Of a stretch of DNA of 64,000 bases, positions 38,728 through 48,643 are shown one piece after another. The translations under genes were made by a program, and so were the position numbers. Source of the stretch: an uncultured Xanthomonas sp. (GTDB taxonomy: Bacteria; Pseudomonadota; Gammaproteobacteria; Xanthomonadales; Xanthomonadaceae); contig CALTTS010000004.1 of assembly GCA_943912265.1 (NCBI GenBank), positions 1 through 64,000 of the forward strand, written 5' to 3'. The notes below the pieces were generated by a model, which was not told the origin of the DNA, did no database searches, and saw only the letters and a list, made by a program, of their open reading frames with translations. The number at the start of each line of letters is the position of its first letter. Position 1 is the first letter of the stretch.

Positions 38728-39588
38728 ATGAACTACCGCCATGCCTTCCACGCCGGCAACCATGCCGACGTGCTCAAGCACGTCGCCGTGCTCGCCCTGA
38801 TCGATGCGCTCGCGCGCAAGGACACGCCGTTCTTCGTGCTCGACACCCACGCCGGACGCGGCCGCTACCTGCTGGCCGGCGAGGAAGGCCGCAGGACCGC
38901 CGAGGCCGAGGGCGGCGTGCTCAGGCTGATGGGCGAAACCGGGCTGCCGGCGGTGATCGAGCGCTACCTGCACGCCGTGCAGGCCGACAACCCGGTCGGC
39001 AGCCTGCTCACCTACCCCGGCTCGCCGCTGCTGGTCGCCCAGGCGATGCGCGCGCAGGACCGGCTGGCCGCCTGCGAGCTGCAGCCGGAGGAAGCGGCCG
39101 CGCTGAAGACGCTGTTCGCCCACGACCGCCGCGTGCAAGTGCAGGCCGGCGACGGCTACGCTGCGCTCCGCGCGCTGCTGCCGCCCAGGCCGGGCGGCAC
39201 CCGGATCGGCCGCGGCATCGTCCTGATCGACCCGCCCTACGAAGCACAGGACGCCGAATACCCGCGCATCCTCGACGCCCTGCGCGAAACCCTGCAACGC
39301 TGGCCGCAGGCGATCTGCGCGGTGTGGTACCCGGTCAAGCAGCGGCGCAGCCTGCTGCCGTTCTTCCGCAAGGCCGCCGCGCTGCCGGCAAGCTCGGCGC
39401 TGGTGGCCGAACTGCTGGTGCGCCCGGACGACTCGCCGCTACGCCTGAACGGCAGCGGCATGCTGATCCTCAACCCGCCCTGGCAGTTCGAACAGGCGCT
39501 GGCCCCGGCGCTGCCGGCGCTCAGGCGGGCGCTCGGCGAAGCCGGCGCCTCGACCCGGCTGGAATGGCTCAAGCGCGAAGAGGCCTGA
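38728..39588 (+). CDS. rlmJ: 23S rRNA (adenine2030-N6)-methyltransferase
   Basis: Methylates A2030 of 23S rRNA using SAM. The 286-residue protein opens MNYRHAFHAGNHADVLKHV, an almost invariant RlmJ signature, and has the catalytic IDPPYEAQDAEY (DPPY motif of N6-adenine methyltransferases), WYPVKQRR and LNGSGMLILNPPWQ. A TACACT -10-like box is at 38716-38721. It ends 12 bp from the convergent CDF gene. Confidence 0.94.
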   Translation: MNYRHAFHAGNHADVLKHVAVLALIDALARKDTPFFVLDTHAGRGRYLLAGEEGRRTAEAEGGVLRLMGETGLPAVIERYLHAVQADNPVGSLLTYPGSPLLVAQAMRAQDRLAACELQPEEAAALKTLFAHDRRVQVQAGDGYAALRALLPPRPGGTRIGRGIVLIDPPYEAQDAEYPRILDALRETLQRWPQAICAVWYPVKQRRSLLPFFRKAAALPASSALVAELLVRPDDSPLRLNGSGMLILNPPWQFEQALAPALPALRRALGEAGASTRLEWLKREEA

Positions 39589-39600
39589 GCCGGGCCGGCA

Positions 39601-40530
39601 TCAAACCAGCGCGGCCTTCGGCGTGTCGGCTGCCTCCGGCTCGAAGAAGCTCCAGCGCACCGCCGGGAAGGTTTGCTTCAGCGCGCGCTCGACCCGGGTG
39701 ATGTCGTGCAGCAGCGCCTGCGCGTCGGCGGTTTCGGCCATCGTGGCCTGCACCGACACCAGCACGTCGCTGCCCAGCTGCATCGGGATCAGGTGCACCA
39801 CGCGCTCGATTTCCGGGCGCGCCTCGAAGAACGCGCGCAGCTGCCGCTCCAGCGCCGGGTCCACGCTCTGCCCGACCAGCATGCCCTTGACCTCGATCGC
39901 CACCAGCACCGCGATCACCACCAGCAGCACGCCGATGGCCACGGTGCCGATGGCGTCCCACACCGGGTTGCCGGTGGCCACAGACAACAGCACCGCCGCC
40001 AGCGCGAAGGTCAGGCCGAGCAGCGCGGCCAGGTCCTCGCCGAAGATCACCACCAGCTCGGCCTGCCGGCTCTGCCGGAACCACTGCCAGATCGAGCGCT
40101 CGCCGCGCGCCTTCCTCACCTCGCCCAGGCAAGCGTGCATCGAGGTGCCCTCGGCGATGATCGCGAATACCAGCACTCCGGCCGCCCAGCCCCAGGATTC
40201 CAGCGGCTCGGGATGCTGCAGCTTGTGCACGCCCTCGTAGATGGAAAACATGCCGCCGATGCTGAACAGCATCACCGCCACCAGGAACGACCAGAAATAG
40301 ATCTCGCGGCCGAAGCCGAGCGGGTGCTCGCGCGTCGGCGCGTGCCGGCCGCGCCTGACCCCGAGCAGCAGCAGCAGCTGGTTGCCGCAGTCGGCGAAGG
40401 AGTGCACCGTCTCGGCCAGCATCGCCCCGGAACCGGTGACGAAGGCCGCCACGCCCTTGGCGACGGCGATGGCGAAGTTGGCGCCGAGGGCGAAGAAGAT
40501 GGCGCGGGTCGAATCGCCGTGGCCGGACAT
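39601..40530 (-). CDS. Cation diffusion facilitator, ZnT9-like subfamily
   Basis: A 309-residue membrane protein with six hydrophobic segments. TM2 has the metal-site motif ETVHSFADCGNQ (HxxxD), but TM5 reads FGEDLAALLG, with Glu in place of the usual His of HDxxxD, as in the SLC30A9/ZnT9 branch. The C-terminal cytosolic domain (about 215-300) is of the usual CDF type. Substrate, zinc or another divalent cation, is uncertain because of the altered site. Start at MSGHGDSTRA; the longer upstream frame has no support. Confidence 0.83.
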   Translation of the reverse strand: MSGHGDSTRAIFFALGANFAIAVAKGVAAFVTGSGAMLAETVHSFADCGNQLLLLLGVRRGRHAPTREHPLGFGREIYFWSFLVAVMLFSIGGMFSIYEGVHKLQHPEPLESWGWAAGVLVFAIIAEGTSMHACLGEVRKARGERSIWQWFRQSRQAELVVIFGEDLAALLGLTFALAAVLLSVATGNPVWDAIGTVAIGVLLVVIAVLVAIEVKGMLVGQSVDPALERQLRAFFEARPEIERVVHLIPMQLGSDVLVSVQATMAETADAQALLHDITRVERALKQTFPAVRWSFFEPEAADTPKAALV

Positions 40531-40634
40531 GCGGATACCTTTGATGAATGGGGGCCGAGCGAGTCTAGCAACCCCCGCCCGGCGCGGGTGCCCGGGCATG
40601 CTGCAAACCGCTGAAAAGTGGGATCATCCGGGCC

Positions 40635-41186
40635 ATGACCGCACGCAACCGCCTACCGCCCTGGCACGAGCATTTCACGCTGCGCAACGGCCGCGAGATG
40701 CTCACCCGCCCGATCCGGCCCGAAGACGCCGCGCCGCTGCAGGGCGCGTTCCCGCTGCTCGGCCCGGACGAGATCCGCCAGCGCTTCCTGCATGCCACGG
40801 CCGAGCTCAGCCCGGAAATGGGCTACCGGCTCACCCATCCGAACCCGAAGAGCGAGATCGTGCTGGTCGCGGCCGAACCGATGCCGCCGGGCGAGGCGCT
40901 GATCGGCGGAGTGGCGCGCGCCTCGATCGTGGCGGGCACCCGCGATGCCGAGTTCGCCATCCTGATCAGCCGCTTCGTCGCCGGCCAGGGCCTCGGCCGC
41001 CACCTGATGCGCAAGCTGGTGAAATGGGCGCGGCGCAAGTACCTGGACCGCCTGTACGGCGACGTGCTCGACGACAACGAGCCGATGCTGCAGCTGGCGC
41101 GCTCGCTGGGCTTCCGCAGGACCGGGCTGGAAGGCGCGCCGGGCCTGAGCCGGGTGGTGCTGGAACTGGGCGGTTCAGACCGCTGA
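40635..41186 (+). CDS. GNAT-family N-acetyltransferase
   Basis: A 183-residue acetyltransferase. LTRPIRPEDAAPLQGAF starts the fold and ISRFVAGQGLGRHLMRKLVKWAR is the acetyl-CoA loop; LQLARSLGFRRTG follows as the last core helix. The pattern resembles the C-terminal acetyltransferase domain of protein lysine acetyltransferases (Pat/YfiQ) without the CoA-ligase part. Substrate unknown. Divergent from the CDF gene and 208 bp before mfd; that gap shows nothing else. Confidence 0.8.
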   Translation: MTARNRLPPWHEHFTLRNGREMLTRPIRPEDAAPLQGAFPLLGPDEIRQRFLHATAELSPEMGYRLTHPNPKSEIVLVAAEPMPPGEALIGGVARASIVAGTRDAEFAILISRFVAGQGLGRHLMRKLVKWARRKYLDRLYGDVLDDNEPMLQLARSLGFRRTGLEGAPGLSRVVLELGGSDR

Positions 41187-41394
41187 CATCCTGCTTGCGA
41201 TCTGTCGCGGGCACCGTCAGATGGCGGGCGGCAAGGCGCCGCAAGTGCCGTGGACATAGCGTGCATGGGCATTGCGGGCACCGCACGCGCGGCATCCGGC
41301 AAGCGCAGCATGATCGCCGAGAGACGCTGACATCCGCGCCGGCCACCCGCCCTGGCAAACCCCGCGCCGGCGCTCGACTACAATGCGCGGTCTG

Positions 41395-44300
41395 ATGAGC
41401 GCTCCCCAATTCCCCGTTCCGCCGCTGCCGCGGCGAGGCCAGTCGCGCGCCTTCTGGCGCGCCCCCGCCACCGCTTCCGCCCTGTCCTGGCACATCGCCC
41501 GCGCCGCGCAGGCCCATGCCGGGCCGCTGCTGGTGATCGCCCGCGACAGCCAGAGCGCGCGCCAGATCGAGGCCGACCTGCTGACCCTGGCCGGCGCCGA
41601 CGACCGCCCGCCGGCCCGGCGCGAACTGCCGGTGCTGAGCTTCCCCGACTGGGAAACCCTGCCCTACGACCGCTTCAGCCCGCACCCGGAGATCGTCTCC
41701 CAGCGCCTGTCCACCCTGCACGCGCTGCCCACGCTGAAGCGCGGCGCGGTGGTGGTGCCGGTGCAGACGCTGATGCAGCGCCTGCCGCCGCTGCGCTACG
41801 TGATCGGCGGCAGCTTCGACCTCAAGGTCGGCCAGCGCCTGGACATGGACGCGGAGAAGCGCCGGCTGGAATCGGCCGGCTACCGCAACGTGCCGCAGGT
41901 GCTCGACCCGGGCGACTTCGCCGTGCGCGGCGGCCTGCTGGACGTGTACCCGATGGGCGCCGCCGCGCCGATCCGGATCGAGCTGCTGGACGAGGACATC
42001 GACTCGATCCGCGAATTCGACCCGGAGAACCAGCGCTCGCTGGACAAGCTGCCGGCCGTGCACATGCTGCCCGGCCGCGAGATCCCCACCGACGCGGCCA
42101 GCCTGGAGCGGGCGATGGATGCGCTGCGCGAACGCTTCGACATCGACACCCGGCGCAGCGCGCTGTACCAGGACCTCAAGTCCGGCATCGCCCCGGCCGG
42201 CATCGAGTACTACCTGCCCCTGTTCTTCGAGAATCCGCACCGGGACGGCCGCGCCGCTGCCGCGGAGGACGCGCACGCCGGCACCGCCAGCCTGTTCGAC
42301 TACCTCGGCGAAGGCGCGCTGCCGCTGGTCTGCGACGGCGTGGCCGAGGCCGCCGACGCATTCTGGGCCGGCACCCGCGAACGCTACGAACAGCGCCGCC
42401 ACGACATCGAGAACCCGCGCCTGCCGCCGGACGCGCTGTACCTGCCGCCGGACGCGCTGCGCGAACGGCTCAACAAGGGCGAACGGATCGAGGTGGCCGG
42501 CAAGGGCCACGCCCGCTTCGACGAGGCCCACGCCCTCGGCGACCAGCCGCTGCCGGCGCTGCCGGTGGCCCCGCGCGAGGGCGCGCCGGCGGCGGCGCTG
42601 AAGTCCTTCCTCGGGCATTACCCGGGCCGCGTGCTGGTGGCCGCCGATTCGCCCGGCCGCCGCGAGGCGCTGCGCGAGGTGCTGGCCGCCGGCGAGCTCA
42701 AACCGGCGGTGGTGCCGGACCTGCCGGCCTTCGTCGCCGGCGATGCGCGCTTCGCCATCGCGGTGGCGCCGCTGGAGGACGGCTTCGCCCTCGACGCCCC
42801 GCGCATCGCGGTGCTCACCGAGCGCCAGCTGTTCCCCGAGCGCGCCACCCAGCCGCGCCGCAGCCGCCGCGCGGTGCGCGAGCCGGAAGCGATCATCCGC
42901 GACCTCGGCGAACTGACCGAAGGCGCGCCCATCGTGCACGAGGACCACGGCGTGGGCCGTTACCGCGGCCTGCTGGCGATGGACATCGGCGGCATGCCCG
43001 GCGAATTCCTCGACATCGAATACGCCAAGGGCGACCGCCTGTACGTGCCGGTGGCGCAGCTGCACCTGATCAGCCGCTATTCCGGGGCCTCGCCGGAAAC
43101 CGCGCCGCTGCACTCGCTGGGCGGCGAGCAATGGGCCAAGGCCAAGCGCAAGGCCGCCGAGAAGGTGCGCGACGTGGCCGCCGAGCTGCTGGAAATCCAG
43201 GCCAAGCGCAAGGCCCGCGCCGGCTTGGCGCTGGATGTGGACCGGGCGATGTACGAGCCGTTCGCCGCCACCTTCCCGTTCGAGGAGACGCCCGACCAGC
43301 TGGCCGCCATCGACGCCACCCTGCGCGACCTGGCCAGCAGCCAGCCGATGGACCGCGTGGTCTGCGGCGACGTCGGCTTCGGCAAGACCGAGGTCGCCGT
43401 GCGCGCCGCCTTCGCCGCCGCCAGCGCCGGCCGCCAGGTGGCGGTGCTGGTGCCGACCACGCTGCTGGCCGAACAGCACTACCGCAACTTCCGCGACCGC
43501 TTCGCCGACTGGCCGCTGAAGGTGGAGGTGCTGTCGCGCTTCAAGACCAAGAAGGAAGTCGAACACGAGCTGCAGCGCGTGGCCGCCGGCGAGGTCGACG
43601 TGATCGTCGGCACCCACCGCCTGCTGCAGCCGGACGTGAAGTTCAAGGACCTCGGGCTGGTGATCGTGGACGAGGAGCAGCGCTTCGGCGTGCGCCAGAA
43701 GGAGGCGCTCAAGGCGCTGCGCGCCAACGTCCACCTGCTGACCCTGACCGCCACGCCGATCCCGCGCACGCTGAACATGGCCATGGCCGGGCTGCGCGAC
43801 CTGTCCATCATCGCCACCCCGCCGCCGAACCGGCTGGCGGTGCAGACCTTCGTGGTGCCGTGGGACGACGCCCAGCTGCGTGAGGCCTTCCAGCGCGAAC
43901 TCGGCCGCGGCGGCCAGCTGTACTTCCTGCACAACGACGTGGAAAGCATCGGCCGCATGCAGAAGCAGCTGGCCGAGCTGGTGCCGGAGGCACGCATCGG
44001 CGTGGCCCACGGGCAGATGCACGAGCGCGAGCTTGAGCGGGTGATGCTCGACTTCCAGAAACAGCGCTTCAACGTGCTGCTGGCCACCACCATCATCGAA
44101 TCGGGCATCGACATCCCCAACGCCAACACCATCGTCATCAACCGCGCCGACAAGTTCGGCCTGGCCCAGCTGCACCAGCTGCGCGGCCGCGTCGGCCGCT
44201 CGCACCACCGCGCCTACGCCTACCTGCTGATCCCCGAGCACCGCAGGATGACGCCCGATGCGGAGAAGCGGCTGGAGGCGATCGCCTCGATGGACGAGCT

Positions 44301-44928
44301 GGGCGCCGGCTTCACCCTGGCCACCCACGACCTGGAGATCCGCGGTGCCGGCGAGCTGCTCGGCGAGGAGCAGAGCGGGCAGATGGCCGAGGTCGGCTTC
44401 AGCCTGTACACCGAGCTGCTGGAACGGGCGGTGCGCTCGATCCGCCAGGGCAAGCTGCCCGACCTGGACGCGGGCGGGGAAGCGCGCGGCGCCGAGGTCG
44501 AGCTGCACGTGCCGGCGCTGATCCCCGAGGACTACCTGCCCGACGTGCACACCCGCCTGACCCTGTACAAGCGCATTTCCAGCGCGCGCGACGGCGAGGC
44601 GCTGCGCGAGCTGCAGGTGGAGATGATCGACCGCTTCGGCCTGCTGCCGGACCCGGCCAAGCACCTGTTCGCCATCGCCGAGCTGAAGCTCCAGGCCGAC
44701 CGCCTCGGCATCCGCAAGCTGGAACTGGGCGAGAACGGCGGGCGCATCGTGTTTGCGGCCAAGCCCGACGTGGACCCGATGACCATCATCCGCATGATCC
44801 AGGGCCAGCCGCGCATCTACGCGATGGACGGCCCGGACAAGCTGAAGATGAAGCTGCCGCTGCCCGAGGCCGAGGACCGCTTCAACGCCGCGCGCGGCCT
44901 GCTCGCCGCGCTCGCGCCGGCCGGCTGA
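41395..44928 (+). CDS. mfd: Transcription-repair coupling factor
   Basis: ATP-driven translocase that removes stalled RNA polymerase and recruits UvrA. The 1177-residue protein has the UvrB-like N-terminal region (VLSFPDWETLPYDRFSPHPE), the RNA-polymerase-interacting domain around residues 490-560 (GVGRYRGLLAMDIGGMPGEF), and a RecG-like motor with Walker A GDVGFGKTEVA, DEEQRFGV (DExx box) and TATPIPRTLNMA; the C-terminal TRCF domain ends the protein. Start at MSAPQFPV or four codons upstream; a TACAAT -10 at 41379-41384 makes the later ATG more likely and predicts a very short leader. Confidence 0.95.
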   Translation: MSAPQFPVPPLPRRGQSRAFWRAPATASALSWHIARAAQAHAGPLLVIARDSQSARQIEADLLTLAGADDRPPARRELPVLSFPDWETLPYDRFSPHPEIVSQRLSTLHALPTLKRGAVVVPVQTLMQRLPPLRYVIGGSFDLKVGQRLDMDAEKRRLESAGYRNVPQVLDPGDFAVRGGLLDVYPMGAAAPIRIELLDEDIDSIREFDPENQRSLDKLPAVHMLPGREIPTDAASLERAMDALRERFDIDTRRSALYQDLKSGIAPAGIEYYLPLFFENPHRDGRAAAAEDAHAGTASLFDYLGEGALPLVCDGVAEAADAFWAGTRERYEQRRHDIENPRLPPDALYLPPDALRERLNKGERIEVAGKGHARFDEAHALGDQPLPALPVAPREGAPAAALKSFLGHYPGRVLVAADSPGRREALREVLAAGELKPAVVPDLPAFVAGDARFAIAVAPLEDGFALDAPRIAVLTERQLFPERATQPRRSRRAVREPEAIIRDLGELTEGAPIVHEDHGVGRYRGLLAMDIGGMPGEFLDIEYAKGDRLYVPVAQLHLISRYSGASPETAPLHSLGGEQWAKAKRKAAEKVRDVAAELLEIQAKRKARAGLALDVDRAMYEPFAATFPFEETPDQLAAIDATLRDLASSQPMDRVVCGDVGFGKTEVAVRAAFAAASAGRQVAVLVPTTLLAEQHYRNFRDRFADWPLKVEVLSRFKTKKEVEHELQRVAAGEVDVIVGTHRLLQPDVKFKDLGLVIVDEEQRFGVRQKEALKALRANVHLLTLTATPIPRTLNMAMAGLRDLSIIATPPPNRLAVQTFVVPWDDAQLREAFQRELGRGGQLYFLHNDVESIGRMQKQLAELVPEARIGVAHGQMHERELERVMLDFQKQRFNVLLATTIIESGIDIPNANTIVINRADKFGLAQLHQLRGRVGRSHHRAYAYLLIPEHRRMTPDAEKRLEAIASMDELGAGFTLATHDLEIRGAGELLGEEQSGQMAEVGFSLYTELLERAVRSIRQGKLPDLDAGGEARGAEVELHVPALIPEDYLPDVHTRLTLYKRISSARDGEALRELQVEMIDRFGLLPDPAKHLFAIAELKLQADRLGIRKLELGENGGRIVFAAKPDVDPMTIIRMIQGQPRIYAMDGPDKLKMKLPLPEAEDRFNAARGLLAALAPAG

Positions 44929-45029
44929 GGCGGCCTCCGGCGCGACCTTTTGCCACCGTGGGCGGTCACGGCAACGGGTAGCATCGGCGCATGCCTTGTT
45001 CGCCCTGCCGCCCTTCCGGAGATCGCGCC

Positions 45030-46091
45030 ATGTCCAGCACGCTTGCCCTCCCCGCCGCCGTCGAATTCGCCACCCGGCTGGTGCAGGCGATGGGTGCGCC
45101 GGACACGGTGGCGCGCGACGTGGCCGAGCATCTGGTCGCCTCCAACCAGGCCGGTTACCCCAGCCACGGGCTGTCGATCCTGCCCGGTTACCACGCCGCC
45201 GCGCTGAAAGGCGGCATTGCCGTCGCGGCCGGCCCGGAATGCATCCGCGACGAGGGCCCGGTGCTCGGCTTCGACGGGCACATGGGCTTCGGCCAGCATG
45301 TCGGCAAGATCGTGTTTGCACGGGCGCTGGAACGGGCTCGCAAAAACGGCCTGTGCGTGTTGACCCTGCGCGACAGCTGCCACCTCGGCCGCATGGGCCA
45401 TTACGGCGAACAGGCCGTCGCCGGGGGCATGGCGCTGCTGGCCTTCACCAACGTGCTGGGCCGTGCCGCGATGGTGGCGCCGTTCGGCGGCCGCGAGCCG
45501 CGCCTGACCACCAATCCGCTGTGCTTCGCCTGGCCGCTGGCCGACGGACGCGCGCCGTTCGTGCTGGACATGGCCACCAGCGCCATCGCGCTCAACAAGG
45601 CGCGCGTGCTGGCCGCGCGCGGCGAGCCGGCTCCGGCCGATGCGCTGATCGATGCCGATGGGCGCCCGACCACCGATGCCTCGGTCATGACCCGTGCCCC
45701 GTCAGGCGCGATCCTGCCATTCGGCGGCCACAAGGGCTACGGACTGGGCGTGGCGGTGGAACTGCTTGCCGGCCTGCTGTCCGGTGCCGGCACGGTCCGG
45801 CCCGAGCGCCAGCAAGGCGAAACCTTCGCCGCCAACAACCTGTTCGCGCTGGTCGTAGACCCGGCCCGCTTCGCCGACCCGAAATGGCTGTCCGGCGAAG
45901 CCGGCGCCTACATCGATTACCTGCGCAGCTGCCCGCCGCAGCCGGGCTTCGACGCGGTCCGGTACCCGGGCGAATACGAGGCCGCGCAGCGCGCACGCCA
46001 TGCCGACGCCATCGAGCTGGACACGGCCACGGCGGCGGCCCTGCGCCAGCTCGCCGACGGTGCCGGCGTGCCTTTTCCCGTGCTCGGCTGA
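45030..46091 (+). CDS. Malate/L-lactate dehydrogenase-type oxidoreductase (Ldh2 family)
   Basis: A 353-residue NAD(P)-dependent oxidoreductase of the LDH2/MDG2 family (YlbC, ComC, YiaK type), unrelated in fold to classical MDH/LDH. Motifs: NQAGYPSHGLSILPGY, RDSCHLGRMGHYGEQA with the proposed catalytic His, TTNPLCFAWP and PFGGHKGYGLGVAVELLAG. Substrates of the family include malate, sulfolactate, ureidoglycolate and diketogulonate; which applies here is not known. GGAG about eight bases before the ATG supports the chosen start. It is convergent with the diguanylate cyclase gene. Confidence 0.83.
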   Translation: MSSTLALPAAVEFATRLVQAMGAPDTVARDVAEHLVASNQAGYPSHGLSILPGYHAAALKGGIAVAAGPECIRDEGPVLGFDGHMGFGQHVGKIVFARALERARKNGLCVLTLRDSCHLGRMGHYGEQAVAGGMALLAFTNVLGRAAMVAPFGGREPRLTTNPLCFAWPLADGRAPFVLDMATSAIALNKARVLAARGEPAPADALIDADGRPTTDASVMTRAPSGAILPFGGHKGYGLGVAVELLAGLLSGAGTVRPERQQGETFAANNLFALVVDPARFADPKWLSGEAGAYIDYLRSCPPQPGFDAVRYPGEYEAAQRARHADAIELDTATAAALRQLADGAGVPFPVLG

Positions 46092-46115
46092 AACCTGCCG
46101 GTCACGCCCCCGGCA

Positions 46116-47690
46116 TCAGGCAGCGGGCGCCCGCACGACCCGGTTGCGGCCCGCGCGCTTGGCTTCGTACAAGGCCTCGTCGGCCTGCTTCAGCACCCGG
46201 TCGCCGTCATCGCCGCTCGCCGGCAGCTGCGCAAGCCCGATGGAGATGGTCAGCGGTGCAGGGATCGGCCACGTGGCCTGTGCCACCTGCTGGCGCAGGC
46301 GTTCGGCCACCGCCCACGCCGCATCCGGCGCAATGTCCGGCAGCAGCACAGTGAACTCCTCGCCGCCGGTCCGACACGGCAAATCGCCCGGGCGCAAGCC
46401 TTCGCGAATGATGTCGGCGAGCATCCTCAGCACCTTGTCGCCGGCGTCGTGCCCCCAGGTGTCGTTGACGCGCTTGAAGTGGTCGATGTCCAGTTGCAGC
46501 ACCGCATACGAGCGGCCATCGCGTGCGGCCTGTTCCAGCCAGGCCTGCATGCCGCGGCGGTTGTACAGGCCGGTCAGCGGGTCGGTCGAGGAGGCTTCGT
46601 CCAGCTGGCGGATGCGGTGGTTGAGCAAGCCCAGCCCGATCATGATCGAACGCTTGATCTGGGCTGCCTCGAAATACCACGAACGCACGCGGCGAATGTC
46701 CTCCAGCGAAGACGAGCGGTCCATGACGCGTGCCCGATTGGCCAGTTGCCAGAGCGGCAGGGCGATCAACCGGGACAGCCACCAGATCAGCAACAGCGCG
46801 GCGGCGAACAACGGCAAGGTGTACAGCTGGGTGCGCAGCATCTGGCGGTTGAGGGCACCGAGGGTGGCTTCGACCGGCCGCTGCACGATCACGCCCCAGC
46901 CGCCGTTGCGCATCGACGCATAGCCGGCCAGCATGTCCGTGCCAGTGCTGTTGACCGCGCGCAGTTGCCCGCTGCGGCCGGACAACACGCGGTCGACCAC
47001 CGGATTGCCGGCCACCATCTGGCCCAGGCGTTTTGAATCCGGGTGGTAGATCAGGCGGCGCGAGGGGTCCACCACGTATACGTAGGACCCGTCGTCGTAG
47101 TAATGCAGGCCGAGCATCGCGTGCAGCACATTGTCGGCCTGCAGGTAGATGGTGCCGGCCAGATAGCCCAGATACCGGCCATCGCGCGAGAACACCGGGT
47201 GGGACAGCAACACCATCATGTGGCCGGAGGCCGACACGTAGGGTGCGCTGATCAGCGCCCGCCGCTCCCTGAGCGAACGCATCGCGCCTTCGGTCCGGAG
47301 AATCTCGTTGACCGGGTAGCGCCCGGACGGGGAAATCGCCAGCAGCCTGCCGTCGGCATCCACGGCCACCACGCTGCTGAACGCCTTCGACTGGCCATGC
47401 AGCCGCTCCACGATATCCATGCGCACGCGCGCTTCGCCCCACTGCCCACCGATTCGCGCGGCGTGGTAGGCGATTTCCTGCCGCGCATTGTCGAGAAACA
47501 CGTCGGTGACCTCGGCCAGCTTGCGCGCATAGGCCTCGTTGGACTCCAGCGTGTTGTCCAGGATCACCTCGCGCTGCACGCGGTAGCTCGCGTACAGCAC
47601 GTTCATCAAGGTCAGCAGCACCGTCCCGACGGCCAGCCCGAGGATCAGCTGGCGCAGGTTGACGCGCGGCATCAGTTCACGCCACGGCAT
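46116..47690 (-). CDS. Membrane diguanylate cyclase with extracytoplasmic sensor (dCACHE-GGDEF)
   Basis: A 524-residue inner-membrane protein: TM1 at about 13-33, a periplasmic dCACHE-type sensor (about 40-280, with YLAGTIYLQADNVLHAML and DDGSYVYVVDPSRRLIYHP), TM2 about 295-315, a HAMP-like linker and a GGDEF domain from about residue 365. The active site GGEEF and an RPGD inhibitory site five residues upstream are both intact, so it should make c-di-GMP and be product-inhibited. It follows gpmA by 116 bp on the same strand. An ATG six codons downstream is an alternative start. Confidence 0.88.
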   Translation of the reverse strand: MPWRELMPRVNLRQLILGLAVGTVLLTLMNVLYASYRVQREVILDNTLESNEAYARKLAEVTDVFLDNARQEIAYHAARIGGQWGEARVRMDIVERLHGQSKAFSSVVAVDADGRLLAISPSGRYPVNEILRTEGAMRSLRERRALISAPYVSASGHMMVLLSHPVFSRDGRYLGYLAGTIYLQADNVLHAMLGLHYYDDGSYVYVVDPSRRLIYHPDSKRLGQMVAGNPVVDRVLSGRSGQLRAVNSTGTDMLAGYASMRNGGWGVIVQRPVEATLGALNRQMLRTQLYTLPLFAAALLLIWWLSRLIALPLWQLANRARVMDRSSSLEDIRRVRSWYFEAAQIKRSIMIGLGLLNHRIRQLDEASSTDPLTGLYNRRGMQAWLEQAARDGRSYAVLQLDIDHFKRVNDTWGHDAGDKVLRMLADIIREGLRPGDLPCRTGGEEFTVLLPDIAPDAAWAVAERLRQQVAQATWPIPAPLTISIGLAQLPASGDDGDRVLKQADEALYEAKRAGRNRVVRAPAA

Positions 47691-47806
47691 GCAAGCCGAC
47701 CTCCGTCACCGTTCATCAGGCCCCCGATGCGCGGGTGCCGGTCACCGGGCATGTGGCGCACGTCCCAGGCATTCCGGCACGACCAACCACCTGCATCCGT
47801 CCGTCA

Positions 47807-48559
47807 TCAGCCATGCGCCTTGCCTTGGTTGGCCACGGCCTCGGCGGCCTTCTTCGCCGCTTCCGGGTCGCCCAGGTAGCGGAAGGACTGCACCGCCAAT
47901 TGATCGTCCAGCTCGAACAGCAGCGGGATACCGGTGGGGATGTTGAGCTCCAGGATCGCCTCGCGCGAGACGTCGTTGAGGTACTTGTACAACGCGCGCA
48001 GCGAATTGCCATGTGCGGTCACCAGCACGGTCTTGCCGTCCTTGAGCTGCGGGGCAATGGCGTCGTGCCAGTACGGCAGCACGCGGTCCAAGGTGGTGGC
48101 CAGCGATTCGGTGGCCGGCAGCGCGTTGCGGTCCAGGCCGGCATAGCGGCGGTCGTTGGCCGGGTGGCCCGGGTCGTCCAGCGCCATCGGCGGCGGCGGG
48201 ATGTCGTAGGAACGGCGCCAGATCTTGACCTGCGCCTCGCCGTGGCGGGCGGCGGTCTCGGCCTTGTCCAGCCCCTGCAGCGCGCCGTAGTGGCGCTCGT
48301 TGAGGCGCCAGCTCTTGTTCACCGGGATCCAGTCCTGGCCCAGCTCGGCCAGCGCGCCCTGCAAGGTGTGGATCGCGCGCTTGAGCACCGAGGTGTGGGC
48401 CACGTCGAACAGCAGGCCTTCCTCCTTCATCAGCCGGCCGGCGGTGGCGGCCTCGGACCGGCCCTGCTCGCTCAGTTCGACGTCGACCCAGCCGGTGAAG
48501 CGGTTTTCCAGGTTCCACTGGCTCTGGCCATGGCGGAGCAGAACGAGCTTGCGGGTCAC
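47807..48559 (-). CDS. gpmA: 2,3-bisphosphoglycerate-dependent phosphoglycerate mutase
   Basis: Glycolytic enzyme interconverting 3- and 2-phosphoglycerate. The 250-residue protein has KLVLLRHGQSQWNLENRFTG with the phospho-accepting His, LNERHYGALQG with the acid catalyst Glu, and VLVTAHGNSLRALYKYL with the second His. It starts at a GTG (48557-48559) preceded by AGGAG at nine bases; no ATG is near. It is divergent from nfi with an 84-bp gap. Confidence 0.94.
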   Translation of the reverse strand: MTRKLVLLRHGQSQWNLENRFTGWVDVELSEQGRSEAATAGRLMKEEGLLFDVAHTSVLKRAIHTLQGALAELGQDWIPVNKSWRLNERHYGALQGLDKAETAARHGEAQVKIWRRSYDIPPPPMALDDPGHPANDRRYAGLDRNALPATESLATTLDRVLPYWHDAIAPQLKDGKTVLVTAHGNSLRALYKYLNDVSREAILELNIPTGIPLLFELDDQLAVQSFRYLGDPEAAKKAAEAVANQGKAHG

Positions 48560-48643
48560 GGTGACGGTCTCCTGACGGGGGGATGTGCGCGGGAATTGTA
48601 GCGGCCGCCACGCGCCCGCGACGGGAGCGGTTACAGTCGCGGC

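Noticed and set aside
40966..45321. Open frame of 1451 codons on the minus strand opposite mfd
   Set aside because: Same reason: antisense shadow of mfd with HRQ-rich composition and no domain.
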